A stretch of 64,000 bases of DNA from Acidimicrobiaceae bacterium RAAP-2 (lineage in GTDB: Bacteria > Actinomycetota > Acidimicrobiia > Acidimicrobiales > RAAP-2), in NCBI GenBank assembly GCA_001443545.1, contig LMAD01000006.1, positions 1-64,000 on the forward strand, in the 5' to 3' direction. Positions 45,011 through 53,743 of this stretch are shown here, one piece after another; position 1 is the first letter of the stretch; every line of letters begins with the position of its first letter. The notes beneath the pieces are model-generated. The model worked only from the letters and a program-made list of their open reading frames with translations, was not told the origin of the DNA and made no database searches. Position numbers and translations under genes: made by a program.

Positions 45011-45793
45011 TTATCGCTGGTGGACGCTGCACCAGTAGGTCGTGCGCCCCCCGACCGTGTCGATTCGCATCGCCGCGCCGTCGAGCGGACAGAGCCCGCC
45101 CGGGAACCGGGCTTCCATGTGGTCACCGGTGTGCGAGCCCCCGCGACGACCCAGCGTGCGCATCGTCTGGGTGAAGGACCGGTACAGCGCCGAGCGCTGG
45201 GCCGCGTCGAGCCGGCCCACCGGGGTTCGCGGGTCGATACCGGCGCGAAAGAGCATCTCGTCACCGAGCAGGTTCCCGACGCCGGCGATGCGCGACTGAT
45301 CGAGGAGACGCGCCTTGATTGCCGGACCGTCGCCCCGCGCGCCGAGCGCGTCATCGAAGGCGCGCCGAGAGATCGCCAGCGCGTCGACCCCGAGCTCCTC
45401 GAGGTCGGGGTCGATCTCGACGCGCGCCAGGCGACGCGGGTCGTGCACGACGAGCGATCGACCGTCGTCGAACTCGAGGCCCGCGCGCACCCACTGCGAG
45501 CGGTACTGGTGGGGGCCGTAGAAGAGCCCCTCGAGGCCGGCCTCGCCGTCGAGCAGCAGCACCCCGGTCATCCCGAAGCGCATCGCGAGGGTCACCCCGT
45601 CGGTGCCGAGGATGAGCAGCTTGCCGCGCCGGTCGGTGGACGTGACCGTACGGCCGCGCACCGCGCGCGCCCACGCACCGGGTGACGAGAGCTTCTTGGC
45701 CGCGTAGGCGTCGGCCCACCCGCGCGTGATCGTCGCCCCGACGACGCGCTCGGCGAGACGCCGATAGGACTCGATCTCTAACACTTCGGGCAC
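45011..45793 (-). CDS. Fpg/Nei-family DNA glycosylase
   Basis: Base-excision repair glycosylase/lyase, 260 aa. The catalytic Pro2-Glu3 is present (MPEVLEIE), as are the H2TH helix SRIAGVGNLLGDEMLFRAGI and a Lys in GKLLIL. The C-terminal zinc-finger positions read CPLD and CSVH (16 residues between) instead of CxxC/CxxC. GTG start fixed by TACGCT six bases upstream. Whether it prefers oxidised purines or pyrimidines is not clear. Confidence 0.88.
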   Translation of the reverse strand: MPEVLEIESYRRLAERVVGATITRGWADAYAAKKLSSPGAWARAVRGRTVTSTDRRGKLLILGTDGVTLAMRFGMTGVLLLDGEAGLEGLFYGPHQYRSQWVRAGLEFDDGRSLVVHDPRRLARVEIDPDLEELGVDALAISRRAFDDALGARGDGPAIKARLLDQSRIAGVGNLLGDEMLFRAGIDPRTPVGRLDAAQRSALYRSFTQTMRTLGRRGGSHTGDHMEARFPGGLCPLDGAAMRIDTVGGRTTYWCSVHQR

Positions 45794-45799
45794 CGCGGC

Positions 45800-45805
45800 A
45801 GCGTA
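45800..45805 (-). promoter_or_regulatory. Leaderless -10 box TACGCT before the glycosylase
   Basis: TACGCT-GCCGCG-GTG, the same hexamer and spacing as at 5217 and 58484. It faces the FrhB box in a 47-base divergent region. Confidence 0.6.
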
Positions 45806-45828
45806 GCGGGGCGCCGGGGGGCGCTTAC

Positions 45829-45834
45829 TAGCAT
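45829..45834 (+). promoter_or_regulatory. Leaderless -10 box TAGCAT before frhB-like gene
   Basis: TAGCAT-GACGGG-ATG, six-base spacing. Confidence 0.55.
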
Positions 45835-45840
45835 GACGGG

Positions 45841-46962
45841 ATGGTCGAAAAGCCCCAATGGCGCGAACTCTTCAGTGAAGTGGTCACCTCCGGGCTGTGC
45901 ACGGGCTGCGCCGCGTGCGTAGTCGCCTGCCCCCACGACGTGCTCGACTACGACGACCAGGACGGCGTCTACAAGCCCTGGCACCTGGACATCGACGGTG
46001 GTCGCGAGGACTGCACCCACGGCGTGAAGGGCTGCACGATGTGCACGCGGGCCTGTCCGCGCTTCCGGTCGTGGGAGGGCGAGATCGACGTCCACAAGGT
46101 CGGCCGCGAGCGCACCGAGGACGAGGTCTACGGTGTCGGTGACGTCCTGCTCGCCCGGGCGCTCGACCCCGAAGTCGCCTCGAGCGGCCAGGACGGCGGC
46201 GTCGTCTCGGCGATCCTGCTCTACGCCCTCGAACACGACCTCATCGACGCCGCCCTCGTGAGCTCGGTCGCCGGCGACGGTGACGCGTGGCGGGCCGAGC
46301 CGACGGTGGCGCGCACCCGCGCCGACGTGCTCGCGACGGCCGGGTCGCGCTACACCTACAGCGCGAACCTCCTCGCCTACCCGGCGGCCGTCGCGGCCGG
46401 CGCCGAGCGCATCGCGCTGGTCGGCATGGGCTGCATGGCCTCGGCCCCGGGCGCGATGCAGGTGCGAAAGGCCGGCAAGATCGCTCGCCGACTGAGCCTC
46501 ACCATCGGGCTGCTCTGCTCCAAGACCTTCGACGACCGGATCTTCGACGAGCTCTTCGACGCGAAGTACGGACTACGCCGTGAGGACATCGTCAAGATGA
46601 ACATCAAGGGTGTCTTCCAGATCTGGACCCGTGACGGAGCGCTGCACGAGGTGCCGCTGAAGGAGGCCCACGCCTACACGCGCGAAGGCTGCGTGCACTG
46701 CCCGGACTTCGCGGCCGAACACGCCGACATCTCGGCCGGCGGCATCGGCGCCTTCGGCGATTGGACGCTGCTCATCGTGCGAACCGACTTCGGGCGAACC
46801 CTCGTCCAGGCCCTCATCGGGGCGGGGCGCATCGAGACCCGCCCGGGGGACGACGACCCCGGCGCGGTGGCGCTGCTGCACCGGCTGGCCCAGGTCTCGC
46901 GACGTCGCTGGCCCGACTCGGCCGACCCCAAGCCCGGCCGCATTCCGGTGCGCCCCGCGTGA
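45841..46962 (+). CDS. Coenzyme F420 hydrogenase/dehydrogenase beta-subunit family protein (FrhB-like)
   Basis: 373 aa. An N-terminal ferredoxin-like pair of Cys clusters (LCTGCAACVVACP at ~19-32; CTMCTRACP at ~62-70) should bind iron-sulfur clusters; the FrhB N and C domains follow (SSGQDGGVVSAILLYAL; GMGCMASAPGAMQVRKA; EGCVHCPDFAAEHADISAGGIG). Relatives use FAD to move electrons between Fe-S and F420 or other partners. It leads an operon with a phosphatase, DUF3090 and SCO1664 proteins. The acceptor is not determinable. Confidence 0.88.
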   Translation: MVEKPQWRELFSEVVTSGLCTGCAACVVACPHDVLDYDDQDGVYKPWHLDIDGGREDCTHGVKGCTMCTRACPRFRSWEGEIDVHKVGRERTEDEVYGVGDVLLARALDPEVASSGQDGGVVSAILLYALEHDLIDAALVSSVAGDGDAWRAEPTVARTRADVLATAGSRYTYSANLLAYPAAVAAGAERIALVGMGCMASAPGAMQVRKAGKIARRLSLTIGLLCSKTFDDRIFDELFDAKYGLRREDIVKMNIKGVFQIWTRDGALHEVPLKEAHAYTREGCVHCPDFAAEHADISAGGIGAFGDWTLLIVRTDFGRTLVQALIGAGRIETRPGDDDPGAVALLHRLAQVSRRRWPDSADPKPGRIPVRPA

Positions 46963-47591
46963 CGCGCGTCGCCGCCACCACCGTGCTGTTGGTGCGCCAC
47001 GGCCGGACCCCGACCACCGGATCGGTCCTACCCGGTCGCGCGCCCGGGCTGCACCTCAGCGATCACGGTCGCGCCCAAGCCCAGCGGGTCGCTGAACGCC
47101 TCCAGGACCTCACCCGAGCGCCGGTCGCCCTCTACAGCTCGCCGCTCGAACGGGCCCGCGAGACCGCCGCGCCGATCGCGCGCGCGCTCGGCCTGCGCAC
47201 CGCGAGCGAGCGGGGTCTGCTCGAATGTGACTTCGGCGCGTGGACCGGCGAGTCCCTCGCGCGCCTGCGGCGCACCCGCGAGTGGCGCGCCGTCCAGCAC
47301 GCGCCGAGCACCTTCACCTTCCCCGACGGCGAGTCCTTCGCCGCGATGCAACGGCGCATCTGGACGACGATCGAACGCCTCGTCCAGCGACACCGGGGCG
47401 AGACCATCGTGCTGGTGAGCCACGCCGACCCGATCAAGGCGGCGGTCACCTTCGCCCAGGGCGTGCCCCTCGATCTCTTTCAACGCACCGTCATCTCGAC
47501 CTGTTCGGTGAGCGCCCTCGCGCTCGGCGACGAGCCCGTCGTTTTGTGCGTGAACAGTACCGGATCACTCGTGGAGGTGGTGGCCCCGTGA
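46959..47591 (+). CDS. Histidine phosphatase (phosphoglycerate-mutase-like, MSMEG_4193 type)
   Basis: 210 aa cytoplasmic phosphatase. Catalytic His in LLVRHGRTP near residue 15, second His in VLVSHADPIKAAV, and the acid in LLECDFGAWTGES. The GTG start overlaps the FrhB stop (GTGA) and the stop overlaps the DUF3090 GTG. The trio phosphatase-DUF3090-SCO1664 is a recurrent actinobacterial set; its role is unknown. Confidence 0.9.
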   Translation: MTRVAATTVLLVRHGRTPTTGSVLPGRAPGLHLSDHGRAQAQRVAERLQDLTRAPVALYSSPLERARETAAPIARALGLRTASERGLLECDFGAWTGESLARLRRTREWRAVQHAPSTFTFPDGESFAAMQRRIWTTIERLVQRHRGETIVLVSHADPIKAAVTFAQGVPLDLFQRTVISTCSVSALALGDEPVVLCVNSTGSLVEVVAP

Positions 47592-48067
47592 ACTACATCT
47601 TTGACGCGCCCGAGCGCGTGATGGTCGGTGCCCACGGCGAGGTGGGCCAGCGACGGTTTCTGCTCCAGGTTCGCCAGGGCCGACGCTTCGTCGTGGTCAA
47701 GTGCGAGAAACAACAGCTCGCCGCGCTCGCGGACTGGATCGCCCAGGTCTTGGACACGATGGGCCGACCGGGCCATCTACCCGACGACCTGTCGCTCGAG
47801 GCCGAGTTCGAGTCCGACTTCGAAGCCGGCGACATCACCGTCGCCGTCGACGAGGACACCGACACCATCGAGGTGACCATCGAGGCCCGCGAGAGCGAGG
47901 ACTCCCTCGAGCTCACCTTGACCAAGGAGTGGGCCGGCGCGCTGGCCATCGCGGTCACCCGGCTGGTCGAGGCCGGTCGGCTGGCCTGCCCGCTCTGCGG
48001 CGGCCCCCTCGATCCGCGCGGCCACGACTGCCCGCGCACCAACGGCCACCGCGCGCCGATCGCCTAG
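47588..48067 (+). CDS. DUF3090 family protein
   Basis: 159 aa of unknown function. Starts VNYIFDAPERVMVG, then RRFLLQVRQGRRFVVVKCEKQQL, typical of the family, an acidic middle (EFESDFEAGDITVAVDEDTD) and a C-terminal zinc-ribbon-like CPLCGGPLDPRGHDCPR (C-x2-C...C). The GTG overlaps the previous stop. It lies in the conserved cluster with SCO1664. Confidence 0.88.
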   Translation: MNYIFDAPERVMVGAHGEVGQRRFLLQVRQGRRFVVVKCEKQQLAALADWIAQVLDTMGRPGHLPDDLSLEAEFESDFEAGDITVAVDEDTDTIEVTIEARESEDSLELTLTKEWAGALAIAVTRLVEAGRLACPLCGGPLDPRGHDCPRTNGHRAPIA

Positions 48068-48069
48068 CC

Positions 48070-48777
48070 GTGGAACGCGCCCACCAGCGCGAACTCCTCG
48101 CGCACGGGACGATCACCGTCGAGGGCCGCGTCGCCGGCTCGTCGAACCAGGCATTGCTCGTCACGGTGCGCCTGGATGAGTTCGAGGCGCACGCCTGTTA
48201 TAAGGCCGAGGCTGGGGAACGGCCCCTCTGGGACTTCCCCGACGGGCTGTGGCGCCGCGAGGTCGCGGCCTACGAGCTCGACGTCTTGCTCGAGACCGAT
48301 CTCGTGCCGACCACGGTCGCGCGCGACGACGCCCCCTTCGGTCCCGGCTCGCTGCAGTGGTGGATCGTTGACGTCCACGAGGACCACTACTTCACGCTGC
48401 GCAACCGACCCGAGTTTCACGCGTGGTTCGCGGCGCTAGCGGCCTTTGACGTCGTGGCCAACAACGCGGACCGCAAAGCCGGTCACGTGCTCTACGACGG
48501 CGCGCGGTGCTGGGCCATCGACAACGGGCTCTGCTTCCACGAGCAGGACAAGTTGCGCACCGTCGTCTGGGAGTACGCGGGCCTCGAGATCGACGGGGCC
48601 CTGCTGGAGCGGATCGACCGATTCGCGCGCGGGGACGGCGGCGAGCTCGCGAACTGGCTGGCGCCCCACGAGATCGCGCTCGCCCTCGACCGGGCCGGCG
48701 CGCTCGTCGAGTCGAGCCGCTACCCCACCCCCGACGAGGACCGCGACTGGCCCCCGTACCCCTGGCCGTTGATCTAG
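48070..48777 (+). CDS. SCO1664 family protein (PI3/4-kinase-like fold)
   Basis: 235 aa, GTG start two bases after the DUF3090 stop. Family landmarks: GSSNQALLVTV, ACYKAEAGERPLWDFPDGLWRREVAAYEL (Lys resembling the kinase ATP Lys), and FDVVANNADRKAGHVL with AIDNGLCFH (DNG in place of DFG). This fold relates to phosphatidylinositol/protein kinases; activity is not established. Confidence 0.87.
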   Translation: MERAHQRELLAHGTITVEGRVAGSSNQALLVTVRLDEFEAHACYKAEAGERPLWDFPDGLWRREVAAYELDVLLETDLVPTTVARDDAPFGPGSLQWWIVDVHEDHYFTLRNRPEFHAWFAALAAFDVVANNADRKAGHVLYDGARCWAIDNGLCFHEQDKLRTVVWEYAGLEIDGALLERIDRFARGDGGELANWLAPHEIALALDRAGALVESSRYPTPDEDRDWPPYPWPLI

Positions 48778-48863
48778 GTGGCTCGAGCGTTGCGGGGTCA
48801 ACGCGAACGGTAAGGAATCAGGTCGAACGGACACGTAGTGGTGAGACCAACGTAGGAGACCTC

Positions 48864-49586
48864 GTGACCACCGCCCCACGCACCAGCCGTACCATCGTCG
48901 CCAGCACCGTGATCGCGCTCGTCGCACTCGGGGCGGGACTCGCCATCGGGCACCACCGGGGCGCCGCGCCCGGGACCATCGCCGTCACCGGCACGGCCAG
49001 CGCGACCGGGACACCCGACACGGTCGCCTTCTCAATCGGGGTCTCGACCTCGGGCGCTTCGACGGCCTCGGCGCTCGCCGCGAACAACGCGCGCACGCGA
49101 GCCGTCGAAACGGCCCTCCTCGCGGCCGGCGCGCGAAAGTCCGGACTGGCGACCTCGGGGCTCAACGTCTCGACGACCACCGACAACCAGGGGCGGGTGA
49201 CCGGTTACCAGGTCTACGACGAACTCACCGTGACCAGTCACCTCGTCACGCGGGCCGGCTCGCTCATCGCGGCCGCCCTCGGTGCGGCCGGCAACACCGC
49301 CCAGCTCTCGGGCATCACGTACTCGATCACCGATCAGTCGGCCGTGCTCGCCCGCGCGCGCGCCCACGCCGTCGCCAACGCCGAGCGCGCCGCGTCCCAG
49401 CTCGCCCACGCCGCCCACCGCTCGCTCGGCGCGGTGACCAGCGTCGTGGACCTGGAGAACAACCAGCCCGTCATCTACCCCGTCCCCTACGCCTTCGGCG
49501 CGGTGAAGGCCGCGTCCTCGGTGCCCGTCGAGGCCGGTACCCAGTCGGTCTCGGTGACCGTCAAGGTCAGCTACGCCCTCGCCTGA
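48864..49586 (+). CDS. SIMPL-domain (DUF541) secreted or membrane-anchored protein
   Basis: 240 aa. One N-terminal hydrophobic segment (about residues 10-28) acts as signal or anchor; the SIMPL domain covers the rest (ITVTGTASATGTPDTVAF, SGLNVSTTTDNQGRVTGYQVYDELTV, LENNQPVIYPVPYAF). GTG start with GGAG site. Ends one base from the convergent exporter stop. Function of SIMPL proteins is poorly known; periplasmic or cell-surface roles are suspected. Confidence 0.88.
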   Translation: MTTAPRTSRTIVASTVIALVALGAGLAIGHHRGAAPGTIAVTGTASATGTPDTVAFSIGVSTSGASTASALAANNARTRAVETALLAAGARKSGLATSGLNVSTTTDNQGRVTGYQVYDELTVTSHLVTRAGSLIAAALGAAGNTAQLSGITYSITDQSAVLARARAHAVANAERAASQLAHAAHRSLGAVTSVVDLENNQPVIYPVPYAFGAVKAASSVPVEAGTQSVSVTVKVSYALA

Positions 49587-49587
49587 T

Positions 49588-51057
49588 CTAGGCGGCCACG
49601 GGCCCCTCGACCGCCAACTCGGGCGGGCCCGACTCGAGCACGATCGCGGTGAAGAGCGCCCCGGTCGCGAAGATACCGGCCGCCCACCAGAAGGCGATCG
49701 AGTACCCGTGGACCGTGGCGGCGGCGGCTCGCGCGCTGGGCGACCCGGCGCTCGAGTGGCTCAGCGCTCGGCTCGCGACCGAGACGGCGATGGTGTTGAG
49801 CAGCGCCGTACCGACCGAGCCGCCGATCTGCTGAGACGAATTCACGATCGCCGAGGCGGCACCGACGTCGCTGGGTGTCACCCCGGCCGTCGCGCTCGCC
49901 GCGGCCGGCGCGAAGATGAGCCCGAGGCCTAGCCCGAGCAGGATCAGGCCGGGCAGCACGCTGGCGAAGTAGTCGGCCCGGGTGGGCAGCCGGGTGAAGA
50001 GGACCATCGAGAGCGTCACGAGCAGCATCCCCGTGGGAACCAACGGGCGCGGACCCGACAGCGCCAGCAGCCGCGCACTGGCCAACGTCGCCGAGAGACC
50101 GAGGGCCACGACCATCGGCAGGAAGGCGATTCCCGTGCGCAGCGGCGAGTAGCCGAGCACGCCCTGCAAGTAGTAGGCGAGAAAGAGCGAGACACCGAAG
50201 AAGCCCATCATGGTGATGAACAGCGCGACGACGGACCCGCCGCGCGTGCGCGCGAAGACGATGCGTAGTGGCAGCAGCGGGTGTTCGCTGCGCTTCTGCC
50301 ACCCGACGAAGGCCCCGATTAAGACGACGCCGACGACCAGGCTGGTGATCGTCACCGCGCTCGCCCACGTGGCCGTCACCGCGTGGGCGAGGCCGTAGAC
50401 GATGGCGAAGAGGCCGGCGCTCGCGAGGATCGTGCCCGTGACGTCGAGGTGCGCGTGTTGGGTACCCGGCTTGGACTCGATGAGGGGCACCACCCCGGCG
50501 AGGGCGACCACGGCGAAGACCACGTTGATGAAGAGGCACCACCGCCACGAGGCCCACTGGGTCAAGGCGCCGCCGAGGATCAGACCGATCGCCGCGCCCG
50601 ATCCGGCGAGCGCGCCGTAGATGGAAAAGGCCGTGGCCCGTTCGGCGCGGTCGGTGAAGGTCGTCGACAGCGCCGCGAGGGCCGCGGGGGCGAGGATCGC
50701 GCCGAAGGCGCCCTGCACGGCCCGCGCTCCCACCAACATCGAGAAGCTCGACGCCGCACCGGCGAGCGCGCTCGCGGCGGCGAAACCCACGAGCCCCACC
50801 ACGAGGGCCGTTCGCCTTCCCCAGAGGTCGCCCAGTCGCCCCCCGAGCAGCAGCAGCGAGCCGAAGGCCAGTGCGTAGGCGGTGATCGCCCACTGCCGGT
50901 CACCGGCGCTGAAGTGCAGCGCCACCTGCGCGCGCGGCAGGGCGATGTTGATCACCGTCGCGTCCAGGGCCACCATCAACTGCGTGATACCGAGCACGAC
51001 CAGGGTCAACCACCGCCGACGGGCCGATGACGCTGCTTCGCCGAGTTGCACGACCAC
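49588..51057 (-). CDS. MFS drug exporter, DHA2 (14-TM, EmrB/QacA) family
   Basis: 489 aa, about fourteen helices. Signatures: LMVALDATVINIALPRAQ (motif D1), GGRLGDLWGRRTAL (motif A) and ARAVQGAFGAILAPAALA (motif C-like region). Probable proton-driven efflux of drugs or metabolites. A TAGGCT box lies two bases before the GTG at 51057; the third-codon GTG (51051) would give an eight-base spacing and may be the true start. Confidence 0.9.
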   Translation of the reverse strand: MVVQLGEAASSARRRWLTLVVLGITQLMVALDATVINIALPRAQVALHFSAGDRQWAITAYALAFGSLLLLGGRLGDLWGRRTALVVGLVGFAAASALAGAASSFSMLVGARAVQGAFGAILAPAALAALSTTFTDRAERATAFSIYGALAGSGAAIGLILGGALTQWASWRWCLFINVVFAVVALAGVVPLIESKPGTQHAHLDVTGTILASAGLFAIVYGLAHAVTATWASAVTITSLVVGVVLIGAFVGWQKRSEHPLLPLRIVFARTRGGSVVALFITMMGFFGVSLFLAYYLQGVLGYSPLRTGIAFLPMVVALGLSATLASARLLALSGPRPLVPTGMLLVTLSMVLFTRLPTRADYFASVLPGLILLGLGLGLIFAPAAASATAGVTPSDVGAASAIVNSSQQIGGSVGTALLNTIAVSVASRALSHSSAGSPSARAAAATVHGYSIAFWWAAGIFATGALFTAIVLESGPPELAVEGPVAA

Positions 51058-51118
51058 GTAGCCTAGGGACGACCCGACCCGATCGGGGCGTGGCCACGAC
51101 CCGCGGCGACGAGACGAC

Positions 51119-52081
51119 TCACGAGGCGCGTGACTTCAGGGCCTCGATCAGGGCGGGCAGGACCTTGTGGACGTCGCCCACGATGCCCAGGTCGGCGATT
51201 TGGAAGATCGGCGCGTCGGGGTCCTTGTTGATGGCCACGATGTTCTTGGAACCCTTCATCCCGACCATGTGCTGGGTTGCCCCCGAGATGCCACAGGCGA
51301 TGTAGACGGTCGGCTTGACCGTCTTTCCGGTCTGGCCAACCTGGTGGGAGTAGGGGACCCAGCCGGCGTCGACAATCGCCCGACTCGCCCCCGCGGCGCC
51401 GTTCAATAGGCGCGCGGCCTCTTCGACCAAGGCGTACTCGCCGGACTCACCGAGTCCGCGGCCACCCGATACCACGACGGGCGCCTCTTCGAGCTTGGGT
51501 CCCTGACGCTCTTCGATGTGGGTCGCCGTGATCATCGCGGTGCCGGTCGCCCCGAGTGCGCCGACCGGCGCCGCGGTCACCGCGGCGGGAGCCCCACCGC
51601 TCGGTTCGGCCGCGAACGACTTGGCGCGCACGACGACGATGCCGGGGCCCTCTCCCGTGAAGTGGGCCCGCACCACCTGGGTGCCGCCGAAGATCGGGTG
51701 TTCACTGACCAGTCCGCCCTCGTCGAGCAGACCCGTCACGTTGGTCAACACCGGCCGGTCGAGCCGGGCCGAGAGCCGGCCCGCGATGTCGCGGCCGTCG
51801 TAGCTGTTGGGGATGAGGATGGCGTCGGGCGCACCGGCGGCCACCAGCGCCGCGAGGGCGGCCGCCACCGGGGCACCGGGCAGCGCACCGGCGAGGTCAC
51901 CGATCGCGTAGAGGGTGCTGGCGCCGTACTCGCCGGCCTGGGCGGCGTGGTCACCCGGGCCCCAGGTCACCGCGGCGACCGAAGGGGCCAGCGTGCGCGC
52001 GTGGCTGAGTAGTTCCAGTGAGGTGGTCGTGAGCGAGCCGTTGGCGGGCTCGACGACGACCCAGAGTGCGTTCAGTGTCAT
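51119..52081 (-). CDS. etfA: Electron transfer flavoprotein alpha subunit
   Basis: FAD subunit of ETF, which takes electrons from acyl-CoA and other dehydrogenases to the quinone pool; 320 aa. The C-terminal FAD domain is clear: VVVSGGRGLGESGEY, VDAGWVPYSHQVGQTGKTVKP, ACGISGATQHMVGMKGSKNIVAIN. ATG with AGGAGAATC site, seven bases after etfB. Confidence 0.96.
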   Translation of the reverse strand: MTLNALWVVVEPANGSLTTTSLELLSHARTLAPSVAAVTWGPGDHAAQAGEYGASTLYAIGDLAGALPGAPVAAALAALVAAGAPDAILIPNSYDGRDIAGRLSARLDRPVLTNVTGLLDEGGLVSEHPIFGGTQVVRAHFTGEGPGIVVVRAKSFAAEPSGGAPAAVTAAPVGALGATGTAMITATHIEERQGPKLEEAPVVVSGGRGLGESGEYALVEEAARLLNGAAGASRAIVDAGWVPYSHQVGQTGKTVKPTVYIACGISGATQHMVGMKGSKNIVAINKDPDAPIFQIADLGIVGDVHKVLPALIEALKSRAS

Positions 52082-52088
52082 GATTCTC

Positions 52089-52862
52089 CTACAGGACTTT
52101 GATGGACTCGAGGAAGGCCACGATCTTGTCGGCGCCGTCGCCGTCGTCGACGAACTTCTCGCCGGCCTGGCGTGCTTCGGCCACGACGACCTCGGTGATG
52201 GCCTGACGGGCGCCGGCGGGACCAACCTGGCCAGCCAGGGCGAGGTCGTCGACGCTCAGGATCTCGACCGGCTTGGACTTGGCCGCCATGATGCCCTTGA
52301 AGGAGGCGTAGCGGGGCTCGACGACGCCGGCGGTGACCGTCACCACGGCGGGCAACGGCGCGGAGACCTCGTCGTACCCGGACTCGGTCTGACGCTCCAC
52401 GGCGACGGTCGAGCCGGTGACGGTGACCGACTTGGCGAAGGTGATCGAGGGCATGTCGAGTAGTTCGGCCAGCTGGACCGGGGTCGTGCCGGTGTAGCCG
52501 TCCGAGGATTCGGTCGCGGCCAGCACCAGGTCGGGACTGACGCGGCGGATCGCCGCGGCGAGCACCTTGGCGGTGCCGAGCGCGTCGGTGCCGCGTAGGG
52601 CGTCGTCACTGACGATGATCGCCTTGGCGGCGCCCATGGCGAGCGCGTTGCGCACTCCCGCCAGGTCCGCCGCCGAGCCCATGGACACGACGGTGACCTC
52701 GCCGCCACCGGCCTTGTCGACCAGTTGCAGGGCCATCTCGACGCCGTAGGTATCGGCTTCGTCCAAGATGAGTTTGCCCGACCGATTCAAGTTGTACGAC
52801 GCGTCGAGGGACTGCGGCGCGGCGGGGTCGGGGATCTGTTTGACACACACGACAACGTTCAT
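52089..52862 (-). CDS. etfB: Electron transfer flavoprotein beta subunit
   Basis: AMP-binding subunit of ETF, 257 aa. MNVVVCVKQIPDP is the family start; the ETF-beta signature is seen in VEILSVDDLAL and KPVE region, with DGYTGTTPVQLAELLDMP. ATG at 52862, with TAGATT seven bases upstream, so probably leaderless; a TTG three codons earlier is unlikely. First gene of etfBA. Confidence 0.95.
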   Translation of the reverse strand: MNVVVCVKQIPDPAAPQSLDASYNLNRSGKLILDEADTYGVEMALQLVDKAGGGEVTVVSMGSAADLAGVRNALAMGAAKAIIVSDDALRGTDALGTAKVLAAAIRRVSPDLVLAATESSDGYTGTTPVQLAELLDMPSITFAKSVTVTGSTVAVERQTESGYDEVSAPLPAVVTVTAGVVEPRYASFKGIMAAKSKPVEILSVDDLALAGQVGPAGARQAITEVVVAEARQAGEKFVDDGDGADKIVAFLESIKVL

Positions 52863-52869
52863 GGGACTC

Positions 52870-52875
52870 AATCTA
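52870..52875 (-). promoter_or_regulatory. -10 box TAGATT before etfB
   Basis: TAGATT-GAGTCCC-ATG (seven-base spacing). It overlaps the end of the GDPD gene. Confidence 0.45.
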
Positions 52876-53586
52876 GGCCATCGGCGACGAGGGCTCCGCG
52901 GGACCTTGGTCCCGCAGTATCATCGCGGTGCGCGGATCGTCGGTGATGATGACCTCGACGCCCAGCGCCAACATCGCCGCCAGATCGGCCGGCGCGTTCA
53001 CCGTCCAGACGTTGAGCCCGAGTCCCAGGGTCCGGGCTCGCTCGACGAGGGCGGCGTCGACGAGTCCGACGTACGGGTTCACCGCGGAAAAACCGGCCGT
53101 CGCGGCCCGCTCGAGGCAGTCGAACTGGTCCAGGGTCCAGTCGAGCAGCCACCCCACGGGCCGCGAGGAACTTCGCTGGAGCACCGTACAGGTCGCGAAG
53201 TCGAAGCTCGAGTACACGACGTCGTTCTCGCGGCCCGAGTCCCTGACGGCGGCCGCGACCGCCTCGGCGAAGTCGCCACTGGGGTCGTAGGTCGGCTCAT
53301 CGGCCTCGAGGAGGTTCTTCACCTCGACGTTCACCCTCACGCCCCTCGTCGCGACGAGGGCCGCCGCCAGGCTGGGCACGTAGCTCGCCAGGTCGCTCGC
53401 CCGGTGCTCGGCGATGACCAGGTCCCCCACGCGGGGGTCGTGGTGCACGACGAGCCGACCGTCGGCGCTTCGTCGCACGTCGAGTTCGACCCCGTCGACG
53501 CCGAGGGCGCACGCCGCCTCGAAGGCTTCGATCGTGTTCTCTCGCGCGCGCTGGTGCAGGCCCCGGTGGGCGAAGATGGCAGTCAC
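52873..53586 (-). CDS. Glycerophosphodiester phosphodiesterase
   Basis: Hydrolyses glycerophosphodiesters to glycerol-3-phosphate and an alcohol; 237 aa, no signal, so cytosolic. Catalytic motif IFAHRGLHQRARENTIEAF (His and Glu), then GVDGVELDVRRSADGRLVVHHDP. NVEVKNL and TVNAPAD complete the barrel. GTG start at 53586 with CAGACT six bases upstream. Confidence 0.93.
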   Translation of the reverse strand: MTAIFAHRGLHQRARENTIEAFEAACALGVDGVELDVRRSADGRLVVHHDPRVGDLVIAEHRASDLASYVPSLAAALVATRGVRVNVEVKNLLEADEPTYDPSGDFAEAVAAAVRDSGRENDVVYSSFDFATCTVLQRSSSRPVGWLLDWTLDQFDCLERAATAGFSAVNPYVGLVDAALVERARTLGLGLNVWTVNAPADLAAMLALGVEVIITDDPRTAMILRDQGPAEPSSPMA

Positions 53587-53592
53587 GGGCCG

Positions 53593-53598
53593 AGTCTG
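53593..53598 (-). promoter_or_regulatory. Leaderless -10-like box CAGACT before GDPD
   Basis: CAGACT-CGGCCC-GTG, the same hexamer and spacing as mftF (21659). Confidence 0.45.
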
Positions 53599-53662
53599 TC
53601 AGTCTGGGGGCGCCGTAGGCCACTTCTTACACGGTTTTTAGCAATCAATCGACCGCTAGCCC

Positions 53663-53691
53663 TTGTATTTCAAGGATTTGTCATCTAAAAT
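53663..53691 (+). promoter_or_regulatory. whiB promoter
   Basis: TTGTAT (53663-53668) and TAAAAT (53686-53691) with a 17-base spacer in an AT-rich pocket; the transcript would have a leader of about 47 bases. Confidence 0.65.
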
Positions 53692-53743
53692 TTACCCTCG
53701 GTCCGGTGCCCCCTTTCACCCGACCGTAGCGAAGGAACCTGCA

